Position numbers and translations under genes: made by a program. The notes beneath the pieces are model-generated. The model searched no databases and had not been told where the DNA came from. It was given only the letters and a program-made list of their open reading frames with translations. A stretch of DNA of 64,000 nt from Candidatus Latescibacterota bacterium (GTDB lineage: Bacteria > Latescibacterota > UBA2968): contig JAJEHL010000026.1 in the NCBI GenBank assembly GCA_022823725.1, forward strand, positions 675,901 to 739,900. Direction: 5' to 3'. Shown piece by piece: positions 1 through 8,071 of this stretch (position 1 is the stretch's first letter; the number at the start of each line of letters is the position of its first letter).

Positions 1-480
1 GCCCAGTAGCAGCAGCAAGCCCGACAAGATGTGCATGACCAGATAGCGCATGCCAGAGCGCAGTGCGCGCTCACCGCCGCGCGCCCATATCAGGAATACC
101 GATGTGATTGCCAGCAATTCCCAGAAGATGAACAGGGTGATCAGATCGCCGGCAAATACTGCGCCAACCGCCGATCCCGCGTAGATCAATCCCGTGCCGA
201 TTTGCAGCCGATCCTTGAGATGCAGGGCGTAGATTGCGCCGAGAAAAGCCGCGAGATGGAATAGATATCCAAATAGCATGCTCAATCGGTCCGCGCGCAG
301 TACGGTCAGTTCGTATCCGCCCCATGTGATGTGCCACAGGGTACCTTCGGCAATAGTCAGAAGGTTTAAAAAGCCGAGCACGGGCAGGCACACCGACACC
401 ATGCGACGCGGTGTGCCTGGCAGACAAAATAAAAATAGGCCGCCCGCCAGCAAGATCAATGCGGGATGAATCTCACTCAT
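1..480 (-). CDS. Proton-conducting antiporter subunit, NuoN/MrpD-like (cut by window edge)
   Basis: Likely membrane subunit of the Mrp-type cation/proton antiporter encoded by this operon. Only the first 160 codons are inside the window; the frame runs off the left edge open. The start ATG (478-480) overlaps the stop of the upstream gene (473-475), as expected for translational coupling. The protein is hydrophobic throughout and contains LITLFIFWELLAITSVFLI, the helix with the conserved glutamate of the NuoL/M/N proton-channel family, followed by RSGMRYLVMHI. It differs from the two other NuoL/M/N-type genes of the operon, so the complex may contain three antiporter-like subunits, as in Mbh/Mrp hybrids. 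The exact subunit type cannot be fixed from the fragment. Confidence 0.8.
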   Translation of the reverse strand, partial: MSEIHPALILLAGGLFLFCLPGTPRRMVSVCLPVLGFLNLLTIAEGTLWHITWGGYELTVLRADRLSMLFGYLFHLAAFLGAIYALHLKDRLQIGTGLIYAGSAVGAVFAGDLITLFIFWELLAITSVFLIWARGGERALRSGMRYLVMHILSGLLLLLG

Positions 481-757
481 CGTAATAGTCCTCTGATCGC
501 ATGATCATTTTTCGCAAGGGTATAGCCCCCAGAACGATCAATGTACAAGCCACAAATCCGTAAATGGCATAAAATCCAAACCAGCCTTCAACTGGCAATG
601 CGCCTTCGGCAAACGTCAGGTGCCGATGCACGATCAGGTCGGTCAGGATCAACAACGCGCAACAAACAAAAAAGCCCAGAATCAAGCGGCGCACATTACC
701 GGGATTGTCAAAAATATGTGGGCGTTCATTTTTTTCAGGAGATTCGGGATTGTTCAT
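473..757 (-). CDS. Small two-helix membrane protein of the Mrp operon
   Basis: A 94-residue protein of unknown function. After a polar N-terminus there are two hydrophobic segments (about residues 25-43 and 60-82) and a charged, acidic tail ending EDYYDE. It overlaps the preceding antiporter gene (stop 754) by 4 nt and the following one by 8 nt, so it is very probably co-translated with them and may be an accessory subunit of the complex. No catalytic motif is visible. Confidence 0.75.
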   Translation of the reverse strand: MNNPESPEKNERPHIFDNPGNVRRLILGFFVCCALLILTDLIVHRHLTFAEGALPVEGWFGFYAIYGFVACTLIVLGAIPLRKMIMRSEDYYDE

Positions 758-2223
758 GGTCTGGCCTCTCCGATCATAAGCAGCAGATTTAGAACAGGGG
801 CGGGATAGATATAGAGCAGCAGGCAGCCGGCGGCCGTAAATAATAAGGGGAGCACACAGGCAAGCGGTGCTTCGTGCAGGCCGTCTGCGTGATGGTCATT
901 TGTTGCGGGCGCAAAGAATGCATAAATGGGAATGGGCAATAAATAGAGGACATTGAGTAGCGAACTGATGAGCAATACGCCTGCAGCCACATATTGATGG
1001 GCTTCAATTGTAGCCATAATTAGATACCACTTGCTCCACGCGCCCGCAAAAGGCGGAATTCCGATAATGCTCAGAGAGCCGATCAAAAAGGCGAACATGG
1101 TAAATGGCATCTGCCGTCCAATGCCTTTCATGTCGCTGATTTCTGTTTTGTGCAGGGCCACCAGGATGGCTCCGGCACAGAAGAACAGGGTGATTTTGCC
1201 AAAGGCGTGCGTTACGATGTGCATGCTGCCGCCCAGCACACCCAAATCATTTGCAAGCGACGCCCCCAGTACGATATAGGATAACTGGCTGATTGTAGAA
1301 TACGCCAGTCGCGCTTTCAAATTGTCTTTTGTCATCGCTACCAGCGATCCCACCAGAATGGTGAAGCAGGCGATGTAGGTCAGCCATTCGCTAAGGCCCG
1401 CGTCGGAAAGCAATTCTGTGCCAAAGAGGTAAATCACCACTTTCATGACGGTAAATACACCGGCTTTTACCACGGCTACGGCGTGTAGCAATGCGCTGAC
1501 GGGTGTGGGCGCGACCATAGCTGCGGGCAACCATCTATGGAAGGGCATTAGCGCGGCTTTCCCGGTTCCAAAAGCATAGAGACCCAGCAGGACGATTACA
1601 ATGCCTTCGCTCGCTTTGCCAGTTAAAATACCGCCCGGTGTAAATTCCAGTGTGCCGGTCAATTGCCAGGTCCACACCATGCCCAGCAATAGAAAACCCA
1701 CCGATGTGCTCAGCAAGATGCCCATGTAAATTCGCCCGGCGCGCATGGCTTCTTCGCTGCGGTGGTGCGTTACAAGCGGATAGGTCGATAGGGTCAATAG
1801 CTCGTAAAATATGAAGAGGGTGAACATGTTGCGGGCAAAAGCCACGCCCAGAGCAGCGGAGATCGCAAATGCGAAGAACACAAAAAACCGCGTCTGATTT
1901 TCTTCGTGATGCCCGCGCATGTATCCGATGGCATATACTGTGGTGACAATCCACAAGCCCGACGCGATCAGGGCAAATATCATGCCCAATGGCTCTACTT
2001 TAAATGCCAGTGATAGGCCCGGCATTACGTCTATGACATGCGCGGCGGGTTGTGCGCCATCCATGACCGATGGCAGGAGTGAAATGACTGTGCCAAAGGT
2101 CAATACCGCCGCAATCAACGTGATTGTTTCACGCATATTGGGGCTGCGCGAGGTCAGTGCAATAAAGGGCATGCCCAAAAGAGGTAACGCGATGGATAGG
2201 AGTATGGCGGTTGATCCACTCAC
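754..2223 (-). CDS. Antiporter subunit, NuoL/MrpA N-terminal-like
   Basis: Large proton-conducting subunit of the Mrp-type antiporter, 489 residues with about 14 membrane segments. Family signatures visible: TLFIFYELLTLSTYPLV with the conserved glutamate, GKAALMPFHRWLP with the channel lysine, and the loop APTPVSALLHAVAVVKAG typical of NuoL-type subunits. I chose the GTG at 2223 because it overlaps the mnhD stop (TGA 2220-2222); an upstream extension would run backwards through mnhD. MrpA is usually about 800 residues; here its N-terminal part stands alone and the C-terminal MbhD/E-like part is the separate gene at 4463-5002. Confidence 0.88.
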   Translation of the reverse strand: MSGSTAILLSIALPLLGMPFIALTSRSPNMRETITLIAAVLTFGTVISLLPSVMDGAQPAAHVIDVMPGLSLAFKVEPLGMIFALIASGLWIVTTVYAIGYMRGHHEENQTRFFVFFAFAISAALGVAFARNMFTLFIFYELLTLSTYPLVTHHRSEEAMRAGRIYMGILLSTSVGFLLLGMVWTWQLTGTLEFTPGGILTGKASEGIVIVLLGLYAFGTGKAALMPFHRWLPAAMVAPTPVSALLHAVAVVKAGVFTVMKVVIYLFGTELLSDAGLSEWLTYIACFTILVGSLVAMTKDNLKARLAYSTISQLSYIVLGASLANDLGVLGGSMHIVTHAFGKITLFFCAGAILVALHKTEISDMKGIGRQMPFTMFAFLIGSLSIIGIPPFAGAWSKWYLIMATIEAHQYVAAGVLLISSLLNVLYLLPIPIYAFFAPATNDHHADGLHEAPLACVLPLLFTAAGCLLLYIYPAPVLNLLLMIGEARP

Positions 2224-3698
2224 GGCATTACCCCCAGCAATAATCCAGCGGCGCGTTGTGCCACGTTGACGGTCAAGTCCGTTTGAATACCAAAATACAC
2301 TGTTGCCCCCGTCAAAACCCACATGGAGATCTGCATCATTAACGGTGCTTCCTTTACATTGAGATCGTCATCGGCTTTCTGAAAATAGGCGACTTCAACG
2401 ACGCGCCACATATAAACTACGGCGAGTAGAGAACTGAGCAAGGCGAGTAGTGCTATGGGCCACCACCCGGCTTCCAGCGCGGCCAAAATTAAATACCATT
2501 TGCTGATAAAGCCCACGGTTAATGGCACGCCGATTAAGCTCAAACCCGCCAGTACAAAAGCCGCCATTGTCACGGGCATGCGTCGTCCAAGGCCTTTCCA
2601 GTCGGCAAGGTCAGATGATCCGAGGCGCAATACCACGCAGCCCACAGCCAAAAATAGTGCGGCTTTCATCAGTGCGTGATTAAACAGGTGTACAATCCCT
2701 CCCGTCAATCCAGCGAGTGAAACAAAGCCGATGCCCAGCATCATGTATCCGATTTGCGCCACGCTCGAATAGGCCAATAATCGCTTTATATTGGTCTGGT
2801 AAATAGCGGATAGGGATGCCACGTAAATCCCGATGAGGGATAGGGGGATTAAAAAGACATCGAGGTTGAGTTTTTCAAATACAAACTCGGCACCCCATAC
2901 GGTAAATGTGAATCTCAAAAATACGTAGATGGATACTTTTGTCGCTGTTGCAGCTAAAAATGCCGTGACCACAGAGGGGGCGTAACAATAGGCATTGGGC
3001 AACCACATGTGCAGCGGGAACATTGCCAGTTTGATCAACATGCCCACGGTTAAGAAGGCGAATGCGACCATTGCTGTGCGGGTTTCGAACATGGCGGGCA
3101 AGCGTTGGGATAGATCAAACATATTTAGCGTGCCGGTCATCATATACATCAGTCCGATGCCGATGACAATAAATGTGGCTCCCAATGTGCCCATGAGCAA
3201 ATATTGATAAGATGCCGTCAATGCGCGCCGGTCGCGTCCCATCGCGATGAGGGTATAGGACGATAGCGATGATATTTCCAAAAATACAAAAACATTAAAC
3301 GCATCGCCTGTGATTGTAATGCCCATCAATCCGGTGAGGCAGAGCAAATAAGCTGTATAAAACAAATAATGCTGCTTACCGGAGATTTCATCAGCCACGC
3401 TCGGCAGTGCAAAAAACGTCAGCACGGCGGCGATGATCGAAACCAGTAGCAGCACAAAAGCATTGATTGTATCGACGCGATATTCAATGCCCCAGGGCGC
3501 AATCCATCCGCCTATTGCATAAGAGACCACGCCTTCTTCAAGGACGCGGATGAGCAGCATGGAAGCCATGCATAGGGCGGCCAAACACACGAGAGATGTA
3601 AAAGCCCATACCAGCGTCTTTTGCCGCAACAACACACATAAGGGGGCTGCCACAAGGGGTATAACGATCAGCAATATGGGCAGGTGCATATCAATCAT
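2220..3698 (-). CDS. mnhD: Na+/H+ antiporter subunit D
   Basis: MrpD/MnhD subunit, 492 residues, about 14 transmembrane helices, homologous to NuoM/NuoN of complex I. Visible signatures: AFNVFVFLEISSLSSYTLI with the conserved glutamate, KLAMFPLHMWLPNAY with the channel lysine, and APSVVTAFLAATATKVSIY. The start ATG at 3698 overlaps the mnhC stop (3691) and the end overlaps the next gene by 4 nt. Acts in the cytoplasmic membrane as part of the cation/proton exchange complex. Confidence 0.93.
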   Translation of the reverse strand: MIDMHLPILLIVIPLVAAPLCVLLRQKTLVWAFTSLVCLAALCMASMLLIRVLEEGVVSYAIGGWIAPWGIEYRVDTINAFVLLLVSIIAAVLTFFALPSVADEISGKQHYLFYTAYLLCLTGLMGITITGDAFNVFVFLEISSLSSYTLIAMGRDRRALTASYQYLLMGTLGATFIVIGIGLMYMMTGTLNMFDLSQRLPAMFETRTAMVAFAFLTVGMLIKLAMFPLHMWLPNAYCYAPSVVTAFLAATATKVSIYVFLRFTFTVWGAEFVFEKLNLDVFLIPLSLIGIYVASLSAIYQTNIKRLLAYSSVAQIGYMMLGIGFVSLAGLTGGIVHLFNHALMKAALFLAVGCVVLRLGSSDLADWKGLGRRMPVTMAAFVLAGLSLIGVPLTVGFISKWYLILAALEAGWWPIALLALLSSLLAVVYMWRVVEVAYFQKADDDLNVKEAPLMMQISMWVLTGATVYFGIQTDLTVNVAQRAAGLLLGVMP

Positions 3699-4044
3699 TC
3701 ACGAGGTCCCGTTCTATAATTTCATCTTCTTCAATTGTATCATAAGCTTCTCCGATTCGCACGACGAGTGCCAGGCCCAGGGAGAGGGTGGCGATGCCCA
3801 CGACAATTGCGGTCAGGATGAGTACATGGGGCAATGGGTTCGAGTACACTTCAATACCTTCGCTCAAAATTGGCGCAGTACCTCCGCTGACTTTTCCCAT
3901 GCTGATATAGAGCAAGAAAACCGAAACCTGAAAGATACTCAGGCCAATCAATTTTTTGACGAGATTGGGACGCGCAATTACAGTGTATAGTCCAATCATC
4001 ATCAAGACCATGCATGCCCAATCGTTCAATAATCCGACAGTCAT
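3691..4044 (-). CDS. mnhC: Na+/H+ antiporter subunit C
   Basis: MrpC/MnhC, the NuoK-like subunit: 117 residues, three transmembrane helices, with the motif RPNLVKKLIGLSIFQVSVFL and the helix HVLILTAIVVGIATLSLGLA carrying the NuoK-type pattern. Overlaps mnhB at 4041-4044 (ATGA type) and mnhD at its 3' end. Length and position in the operon are those expected for the family. Confidence 0.93.
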   Translation of the reverse strand: MTVGLLNDWACMVLMMIGLYTVIARPNLVKKLIGLSIFQVSVFLLYISMGKVSGGTAPILSEGIEVYSNPLPHVLILTAIVVGIATLSLGLALVVRIGEAYDTIEEDEIIERDLVND

Positions 4045-4466
4045 CGCAATCGCCTCCGGCCTGCAAAAGCAAAAAAGATCGCTATCATTACTGCAGCTAC
4101 AGTAATACCCACGCCGAGTTCGACCAGAAAGATGCCCAGATGTTGTCCGTGCGGTGCACTATCTGGGTCCAGAGCAGTATAATCCAGGAAATTGTAGCCG
4201 AGAAATAGGGAGATCAATCCCGTGCCCGCATAGAGCAAGACGCCGAGGGCGACGAGCGTTTCAATGATGCGGGGTTTTACAATTTGTTTTGCGGCTTGCA
4301 GGCCAAAAATTAGCGCGTAGAGCACGACTGCTGCGGCAAAAATTACACCGGCTTGAAATCCTCCTCCAGGCCCGAAGTCGCCGTGAAATTGCACGTAGAG
4401 CGCGAATAATAGTATCGGAGGGATTAACCACTTGCCCACTACGCGGGGAATACTCTGATGTTTCAC
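4041..4466 (-). CDS. mnhB: Na+/H+ antiporter subunit B
   Basis: MnhB-domain protein, 141 residues, four transmembrane helices. The diagnostic stretch HGDFGPGGGFQAGVIFAAA is present near residue 30, and the C-terminus has LVELGVGITVAAVMIAIFF. The start overlaps the stop of the MbhD/E-like gene by 4 nt and the end overlaps mnhC by 4 nt. It is a structural subunit of the Mrp complex. Confidence 0.93.
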   Translation of the reverse strand: MKHQSIPRVVGKWLIPPILLFALYVQFHGDFGPGGGFQAGVIFAAAVVLYALIFGLQAAKQIVKPRIIETLVALGVLLYAGTGLISLFLGYNFLDYTALDPDSAPHGQHLGIFLVELGVGITVAAVMIAIFFAFAGRRRLR

Positions 4467-5002
4467 TGCTCGTCCTCCTTGCGCCAGATATATCCCAGGA
4501 GCAATATTACGCCGACGCCAGCCGTAAAAATCACCGTGACTTCACCCAGTGTATCGTACCCCCGGTAGCTCGCCAATACCGATGTTACAATATTGGGTAT
4601 TCCCATTTCTTCTCCCGATTTTTCAATATAGCGATCGGCAACGTGCTGGTGAACGGGTGCATTGGGGTCGCCGAACATCGGCATGTCCAGTGTGCCGTAA
4701 ATAAGCGCGCTGCCCGTAATGAGTACGACGAGCAGTGCCAATGCGTTATTTTTTGGAGCAACTTTTTCTTCGCGCGTCGTCAATGATAGGGTGCCCAGCA
4801 GGAGCACGGTTGACACGCCAGCACCAACAGCGGCTTCGGTAAATGCGACATCGACAGCGTCGAGCAATGTAAATATAATAGCTGATAGGAAGCTGAATAT
4901 GCCCATCATCATTGCGGCCATAAACAGATTGTGCATTCGGGAAATTGCAACCGCAAGTACGATCATCAAAATTAGCAGAACAATATCTGCAATTTCAGTC
5001 AT
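4463..5002 (-). CDS. MrpA C-terminal/MbhD-MbhE-like antiporter subunit (DUF4040)
   Basis: 179-residue membrane protein corresponding to the C-terminal part of long MrpA proteins: a DUF4040/MbhD-like half (DAVDVAFTEAAVGAGVSTVL, about residues 46-65) followed by an MbhE-like segment (NIVTSVLASYRGYDTLGEVT). The start is the ATG at 5002, preceded by GGAGGC; a longer open frame upstream lacks this signal. As a separate gene it shows that MrpA is split in this operon. It lies 54 nt downstream of nhaA and overlaps mnhB by 4 nt. Confidence 0.85.
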   Translation of the reverse strand: MTEIADIVLLILMIVLAVAISRMHNLFMAAMMMGIFSFLSAIIFTLLDAVDVAFTEAAVGAGVSTVLLLGTLSLTTREEKVAPKNNALALLVVLITGSALIYGTLDMPMFGDPNAPVHQHVADRYIEKSGEEMGIPNIVTSVLASYRGYDTLGEVTVIFTAGVGVILLLGYIWRKEDEQ

Positions 5003-5056
5003 GATGCCTCCATTATGACATCGTGGGTTTTGTCGTATATGTGCATAGGGCAAGAG

Positions 5057-6376
5057 CTATGGTCGAGATGAGCGCGTCGAAAAATATAAAACTGAGCAGC
5101 CAATGAGTGCCGAAGTAAGCGATCCCAGCAACACGCCAGCTTTCGCTACTTCGGCCAAGGATTCGTCCGGGAAGGCCAGGGTGGAGATAAACAAGGCCAT
5201 GGTAAAACCAATGCCTGCTAACAGGCCCACACCGACGACCTGCGAGAAGTTCAGGTCCTGGGGCAATTCGGCAGCACCTATCTTTACCGCCAGATAGGAG
5301 AATAACCAGATACCGAGGGGTTTGCCCACGGCAAGCCCAAAAATAATACCGCTGGCAATTGGGTTCGCAATCAGTGCTGACATATCGCCTGCAAATACTA
5401 CGCCCGCGTTCGCCAGTGCAAAGAGCGGCAAGATCACAAAGGTTACGACAGGCATCAAGGCGTGTTCGAGTTCCTGCAATGGCGCGATAGCCTGTTCGCT
5501 CATCTGTTCCATGGAATGGACAATGGTGTGCTGTTCGCTGCTGAGCAGCAACCTGCCCTGAGGTAGTCCGGTCTTCCTGAGTCGGTGCAGCAGTTCTTCC
5601 GTCTGTTCGCAAAACTCCTGCCCGTCAATATGGGTTCTGGAGGGAATTGTAAAGGCCATCAGCACAGCGGCGAGCGTTGCATGGACGCCCGATTTCAGGA
5701 AGGCAACCCAGACGACAAAGCCGATCAAAAAATAGACCACTGGATTACGCACACCAGCGATATTCGAGCCAATAGAAAACAACAGGAATAAACCGCCAAT
5801 TACAAGGCTTTGCAGCGCGATGGCGTCCGTGTAGAAAATCGCTACGACTATAATGGCTCCAATGTCATCTACAATGGCGAGCGCAGTGAGGAACACCTTC
5901 AGCGAAACAGAAACCGGGAATAAGGCCAGTATGCCAAGGGCAAATGCAATATCCGTTGCCATGGGTATGCCCCAACCGCGAAAGGCTTCTCCTGATGGAT
6001 TGAACAACAAGTAGATCAACGCAGGCATGACCATGCCCCCTATGGCTGCAAAGATAGGGAACGCGGCTTGGCGAGGATTGGCGAGTTCGCCGGCGAGAAA
6101 CTCCCGTTTGATTTCGAGACCAACGACAAAAAAGAATATGCCCATGAGGCCATCGTTAATCCAGTGGCCGATGGTTTTGGATAGACCGTATTCACCCAGT
6201 GCCAGCGTTGCTTTGATATGCAGCCAGTCGTAGTAGTAGGGATAGAAGGCCGAATTTGCCCAGATCAAGGCGACAATTGCCATGGCGAGCAGCAAACAAG
6301 CTCCGGCCAATTTGTGCATGAGAAATGTCTTTAAGGGGCGGAGGAGTCTATCAATTAGAGCCTGATCAGTGGGCAT
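5057..6376 (-). CDS. nhaA: Na+/H+ antiporter NhaA
   Basis: NhaA-family electrogenic Na+/H+ antiporter, 439 residues, about 12 transmembrane segments. Seen: FFFVVGLEIKREFLAGEL, the paired-aspartate region MATDIAFALGILALFP and AIVDDIGAIIVVAIFYT, which hold the ion-binding aspartates of the family. The start at 6376 has AGGA upstream and lies 11 nt after mnhG; the longer open frame upstream is only a shadow of mnhG. Finding a stand-alone antiporter inside an Mrp operon, between subunits G and the MrpA C-terminal piece, is unusual and suggests joint control of both exchange systems. Confidence 0.95.
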   Translation of the reverse strand: MPTDQALIDRLLRPLKTFLMHKLAGACLLLAMAIVALIWANSAFYPYYYDWLHIKATLALGEYGLSKTIGHWINDGLMGIFFFVVGLEIKREFLAGELANPRQAAFPIFAAIGGMVMPALIYLLFNPSGEAFRGWGIPMATDIAFALGILALFPVSVSLKVFLTALAIVDDIGAIIVVAIFYTDAIALQSLVIGGLFLLFSIGSNIAGVRNPVVYFLIGFVVWVAFLKSGVHATLAAVLMAFTIPSRTHIDGQEFCEQTEELLHRLRKTGLPQGRLLLSSEQHTIVHSMEQMSEQAIAPLQELEHALMPVVTFVILPLFALANAGVVFAGDMSALIANPIASGIIFGLAVGKPLGIWLFSYLAVKIGAAELPQDLNFSQVVGVGLLAGIGFTMALFISTLAFPDESLAEVAKAGVLLGSLTSALIGCSVLYFSTRSSRP

Positions 6377-6387
6377 AGGCAATCCTA

Positions 6388-6702
6388 TCAATCTATATGT
6401 TCGTCTGTCACAACGGGCTTGAGACCTGAAATAAGTGCTGCTTTGCCCAATGCATGGGTCGATGTGGGGCTGGTGATGAACAATACTATCAGAATCATCG
6501 CCAGTTTTACTGTGACCATTGTCAGACCGCTCTGAAACATCAATCCTATGAGAATGAGACCCGCCCCCAGCGAGTCGGTAATACCGCCGCCGTGCAGGCG
6601 GCTGTAAAAATCGGGCAAGCGCAACAGCCCCAGGCCGCCTATTATGCAGAGAATACTTCCCAGGATAAGACAAATCCAGCTCAATATATCGATAATTATC
6701 AT
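6388..6702 (-). CDS. mnhG: Na+/H+ antiporter subunit G
   Basis: MnhG/PhaG, 104 residues with three hydrophobic helices. Family pattern: GSILCIIGGLGLLRLPDFYS then LHGGGITDSLGAGLILIGL. Follows mnhF by 17 nt and precedes nhaA by 11 nt. Small membrane subunit of the Mrp complex; length and sequence are typical. Confidence 0.93.
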   Translation of the reverse strand: MIIIDILSWICLILGSILCIIGGLGLLRLPDFYSRLHGGGITDSLGAGLILIGLMFQSGLTMVTVKLAMILIVLFITSPTSTHALGKAALISGLKPVVTDEHID

Positions 6703-6719
6703 GGTGTTCAGGTCCTTTT

Positions 6720-6989
6720 TTATTCTTCTGGCTCAGCCCCCAGATCATTATAGCGCACAAATTTTAGAACGGCCAATGTGCCGATAAAATTGATCAATAC
6801 ATAAATCAGGGCGAGGTCTAAAAAATCCGGACGACCAGTCAAAAATTCGAGCACGGCAATAAATAATACGGTTTTGGTGCCAAACATATTTACCGATAGG
6901 ATGCGGTCGTACACAGTTGGGCCCAATAATGCGCGGCAAAGTGCCAGTGCCATAGTGACCAATATGCCGATCATTGCCGCAATAAACAT
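6720..6989 (-). CDS. mnhF: Na+/H+ antiporter subunit F
   Basis: MnhF/PhaF, 89 residues, three transmembrane helices, with the family stretch LLGPTVYDRILSVNMFGTKT and a charged tail. I start it at the ATG at 6989, immediately after the mnhE stop (6991-6993); the open frame reaching back to 7043 only overlaps mnhE. Small structural subunit of the antiporter. Confidence 0.92.
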   Translation of the reverse strand: MFIAAMIGILVTMALALCRALLGPTVYDRILSVNMFGTKTVLFIAVLEFLTGRPDFLDLALIYVLINFIGTLAVLKFVRYNDLGAEPEE

Positions 6990-6990
6990 C

Positions 6991-7467
6991 TCATCGCTCC
7001 ATTGCCGTCGCGCGGCGGTCCATATCGCCGCTCTGTACATCATCAGCGGCTTCTTCTGTCAGGGCATGTACCACGATGTCTTCTCCGTCCAGGTCGAGTG
7101 ATACGGTGCCGGGGGTCAGGGTTATTGAATTGGCAAATATGACGCGGCAGAGATCGGTTTTTTGCGTTCCCCTTACGCGTACGATGCGCGGGGCAATGGG
7201 TAACTTGGGGCTCAATATTCGTTTTGCCACGTCGATATTCGCTTTGATAATGGCCCAGAGCAACCACGGAATATATAAAAATAGGTGCCGGGCCAGATGA
7301 ATCTGGATCCCTTCTTCATCTACAATATCCAGACGACTCACCAGATAAACGACGAAACCGCAGGACAACACACCCATGGCGAGGACGAGAGGGTGATGAA
7401 GTGCGTACTGTCCAGACCAGAGCATCCAGAGGGTGAATGAGAAAATGCAAAAAAAGATGTAACGCAT
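6991..7467 (-). CDS. mnhE: Na+/H+ antiporter subunit E
   Basis: MnhE, 158 residues, first gene of the visible Mrp operon. Two to three N-terminal membrane segments are followed by a soluble domain with ANSITLTPGTVSLDLDGEDI, the hallmark of the family (positions about 112-131). Ends 1 nt before mnhF. The gene order E-F-G-nhaA-A'-B-C-D-A is a rearranged version of the classical A-G cluster. Confidence 0.93.
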   Translation of the reverse strand: MRYIFFCIFSFTLWMLWSGQYALHHPLVLAMGVLSCGFVVYLVSRLDIVDEEGIQIHLARHLFLYIPWLLWAIIKANIDVAKRILSPKLPIAPRIVRVRGTQKTDLCRVIFANSITLTPGTVSLDLDGEDIVVHALTEEAADDVQSGDMDRRATAMER

Positions 7468-7717
7468 ATAGACCTCGAGTAAAAGCGGTGAGACGTGGAT
7501 TCAATAGGAGGGTACACCGCCCAACCACCCAGCCCTTATAGTTGAAACGCTATCGGGAAAGGCACAAGAATTCCACTCATCCGGACGGATGGAGTGAATG
7601 AGTGAATCTTTTTATTTATATTTATAAACGCGAAAAATCAAGCAAAATATCGCGTTGTGTCCTATCTTGGGATAGGTACAAATTAGAGACGGTTTAATTA
7701 ATAGAAAGGTATAATCT
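7468..7717. other. Divergent intergenic region between the Mrp operon and a small membrane gene
   Basis: 250 nt, AT-rich towards the right. It must hold the promoters of mnhE (leftward) and the small gene at 7718 (rightward), but I see no convincing -35/-10 pair. Near the right end are two short inverted repeats: ACGCGA/TCGCGT (7628-7655) and CCTATC/GATAGG (7661-7676). They could be operator or leader hairpins of the rightward gene. Confidence 0.3.
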
Positions 7718-8017
7718 GTGTCAACTATTCTGATCGCATATTTGTTTACAGCACTTATTTTTGGATTTTTTATCTATTATTTTGTTTGGCGCAATCGCTA
7801 TGTGACACAGATTCGCCTATCTGTTTACAAGATTGAAGGGCGGGTTGTGAGTATTGAGCGCGTGGTGAGGGAGATTCAGGTGAATGAGCATCAGGATCTG
7901 CTGGCGTTAAAACGCATTGAGTGGAAGGTTATTTACAAAGATCGCAATGACAATCTCTGCGAGACTCGCTGCCGTGTTAGAGATGGACAACTCGACTGGC
8001 ATCCGCCACTGCGCTGA
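7718..8017 (+). CDS. Small single-helix membrane protein, unknown function
   Basis: 99 residues: an N-terminal hydrophobic helix (about residues 4-23, outside-in topology suggested by the following WRNRY) and a soluble, basic domain that looks like a small beta-rich fold (VYKIEGRVVSIERVVREIQV). Start GTG at 7718 with GAAAGG about 8 nt upstream. The last four codons (PPLR and the stop) are encoded inside a 54-bp repeat also found at 16809. Function not recognised. Confidence 0.6.
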   Translation: MSTILIAYLFTALIFGFFIYYFVWRNRYVTQIRLSVYKIEGRVVSIERVVREIQVNEHQDLLALKRIEWKVIYKDRNDNLCETRCRVRDGQLDWHPPLR

Positions 8018-8057
8018 CTATTACACCTTTTCCGCGATGGAAGCGGTGGTCTGATCT
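8004..8057. repeat. 54-bp dispersed repeat, copy 1
   Basis: Matches 16809-16862 at 49 of 54 positions. The repeat contains the stop codon of the plus-strand gene ending at 8017. On the minus strand it reads DQTTASIAEKV followed by a stop, in the same frame as, and just after, the kinase gene's stop. The other copy reads DQNTVSIAEKV as the C-terminus of NqrM. Confidence 0.75.
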
Positions 8058-8071
8058 CAAAGAATTAGGAC

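Noticed and set aside
6400..6760. N-terminal extension of NhaA
   Set aside because: The extension overlaps mnhG in another frame and lacks hydrophobic or family-like sequence; ATG 6376 has a ribosome site.
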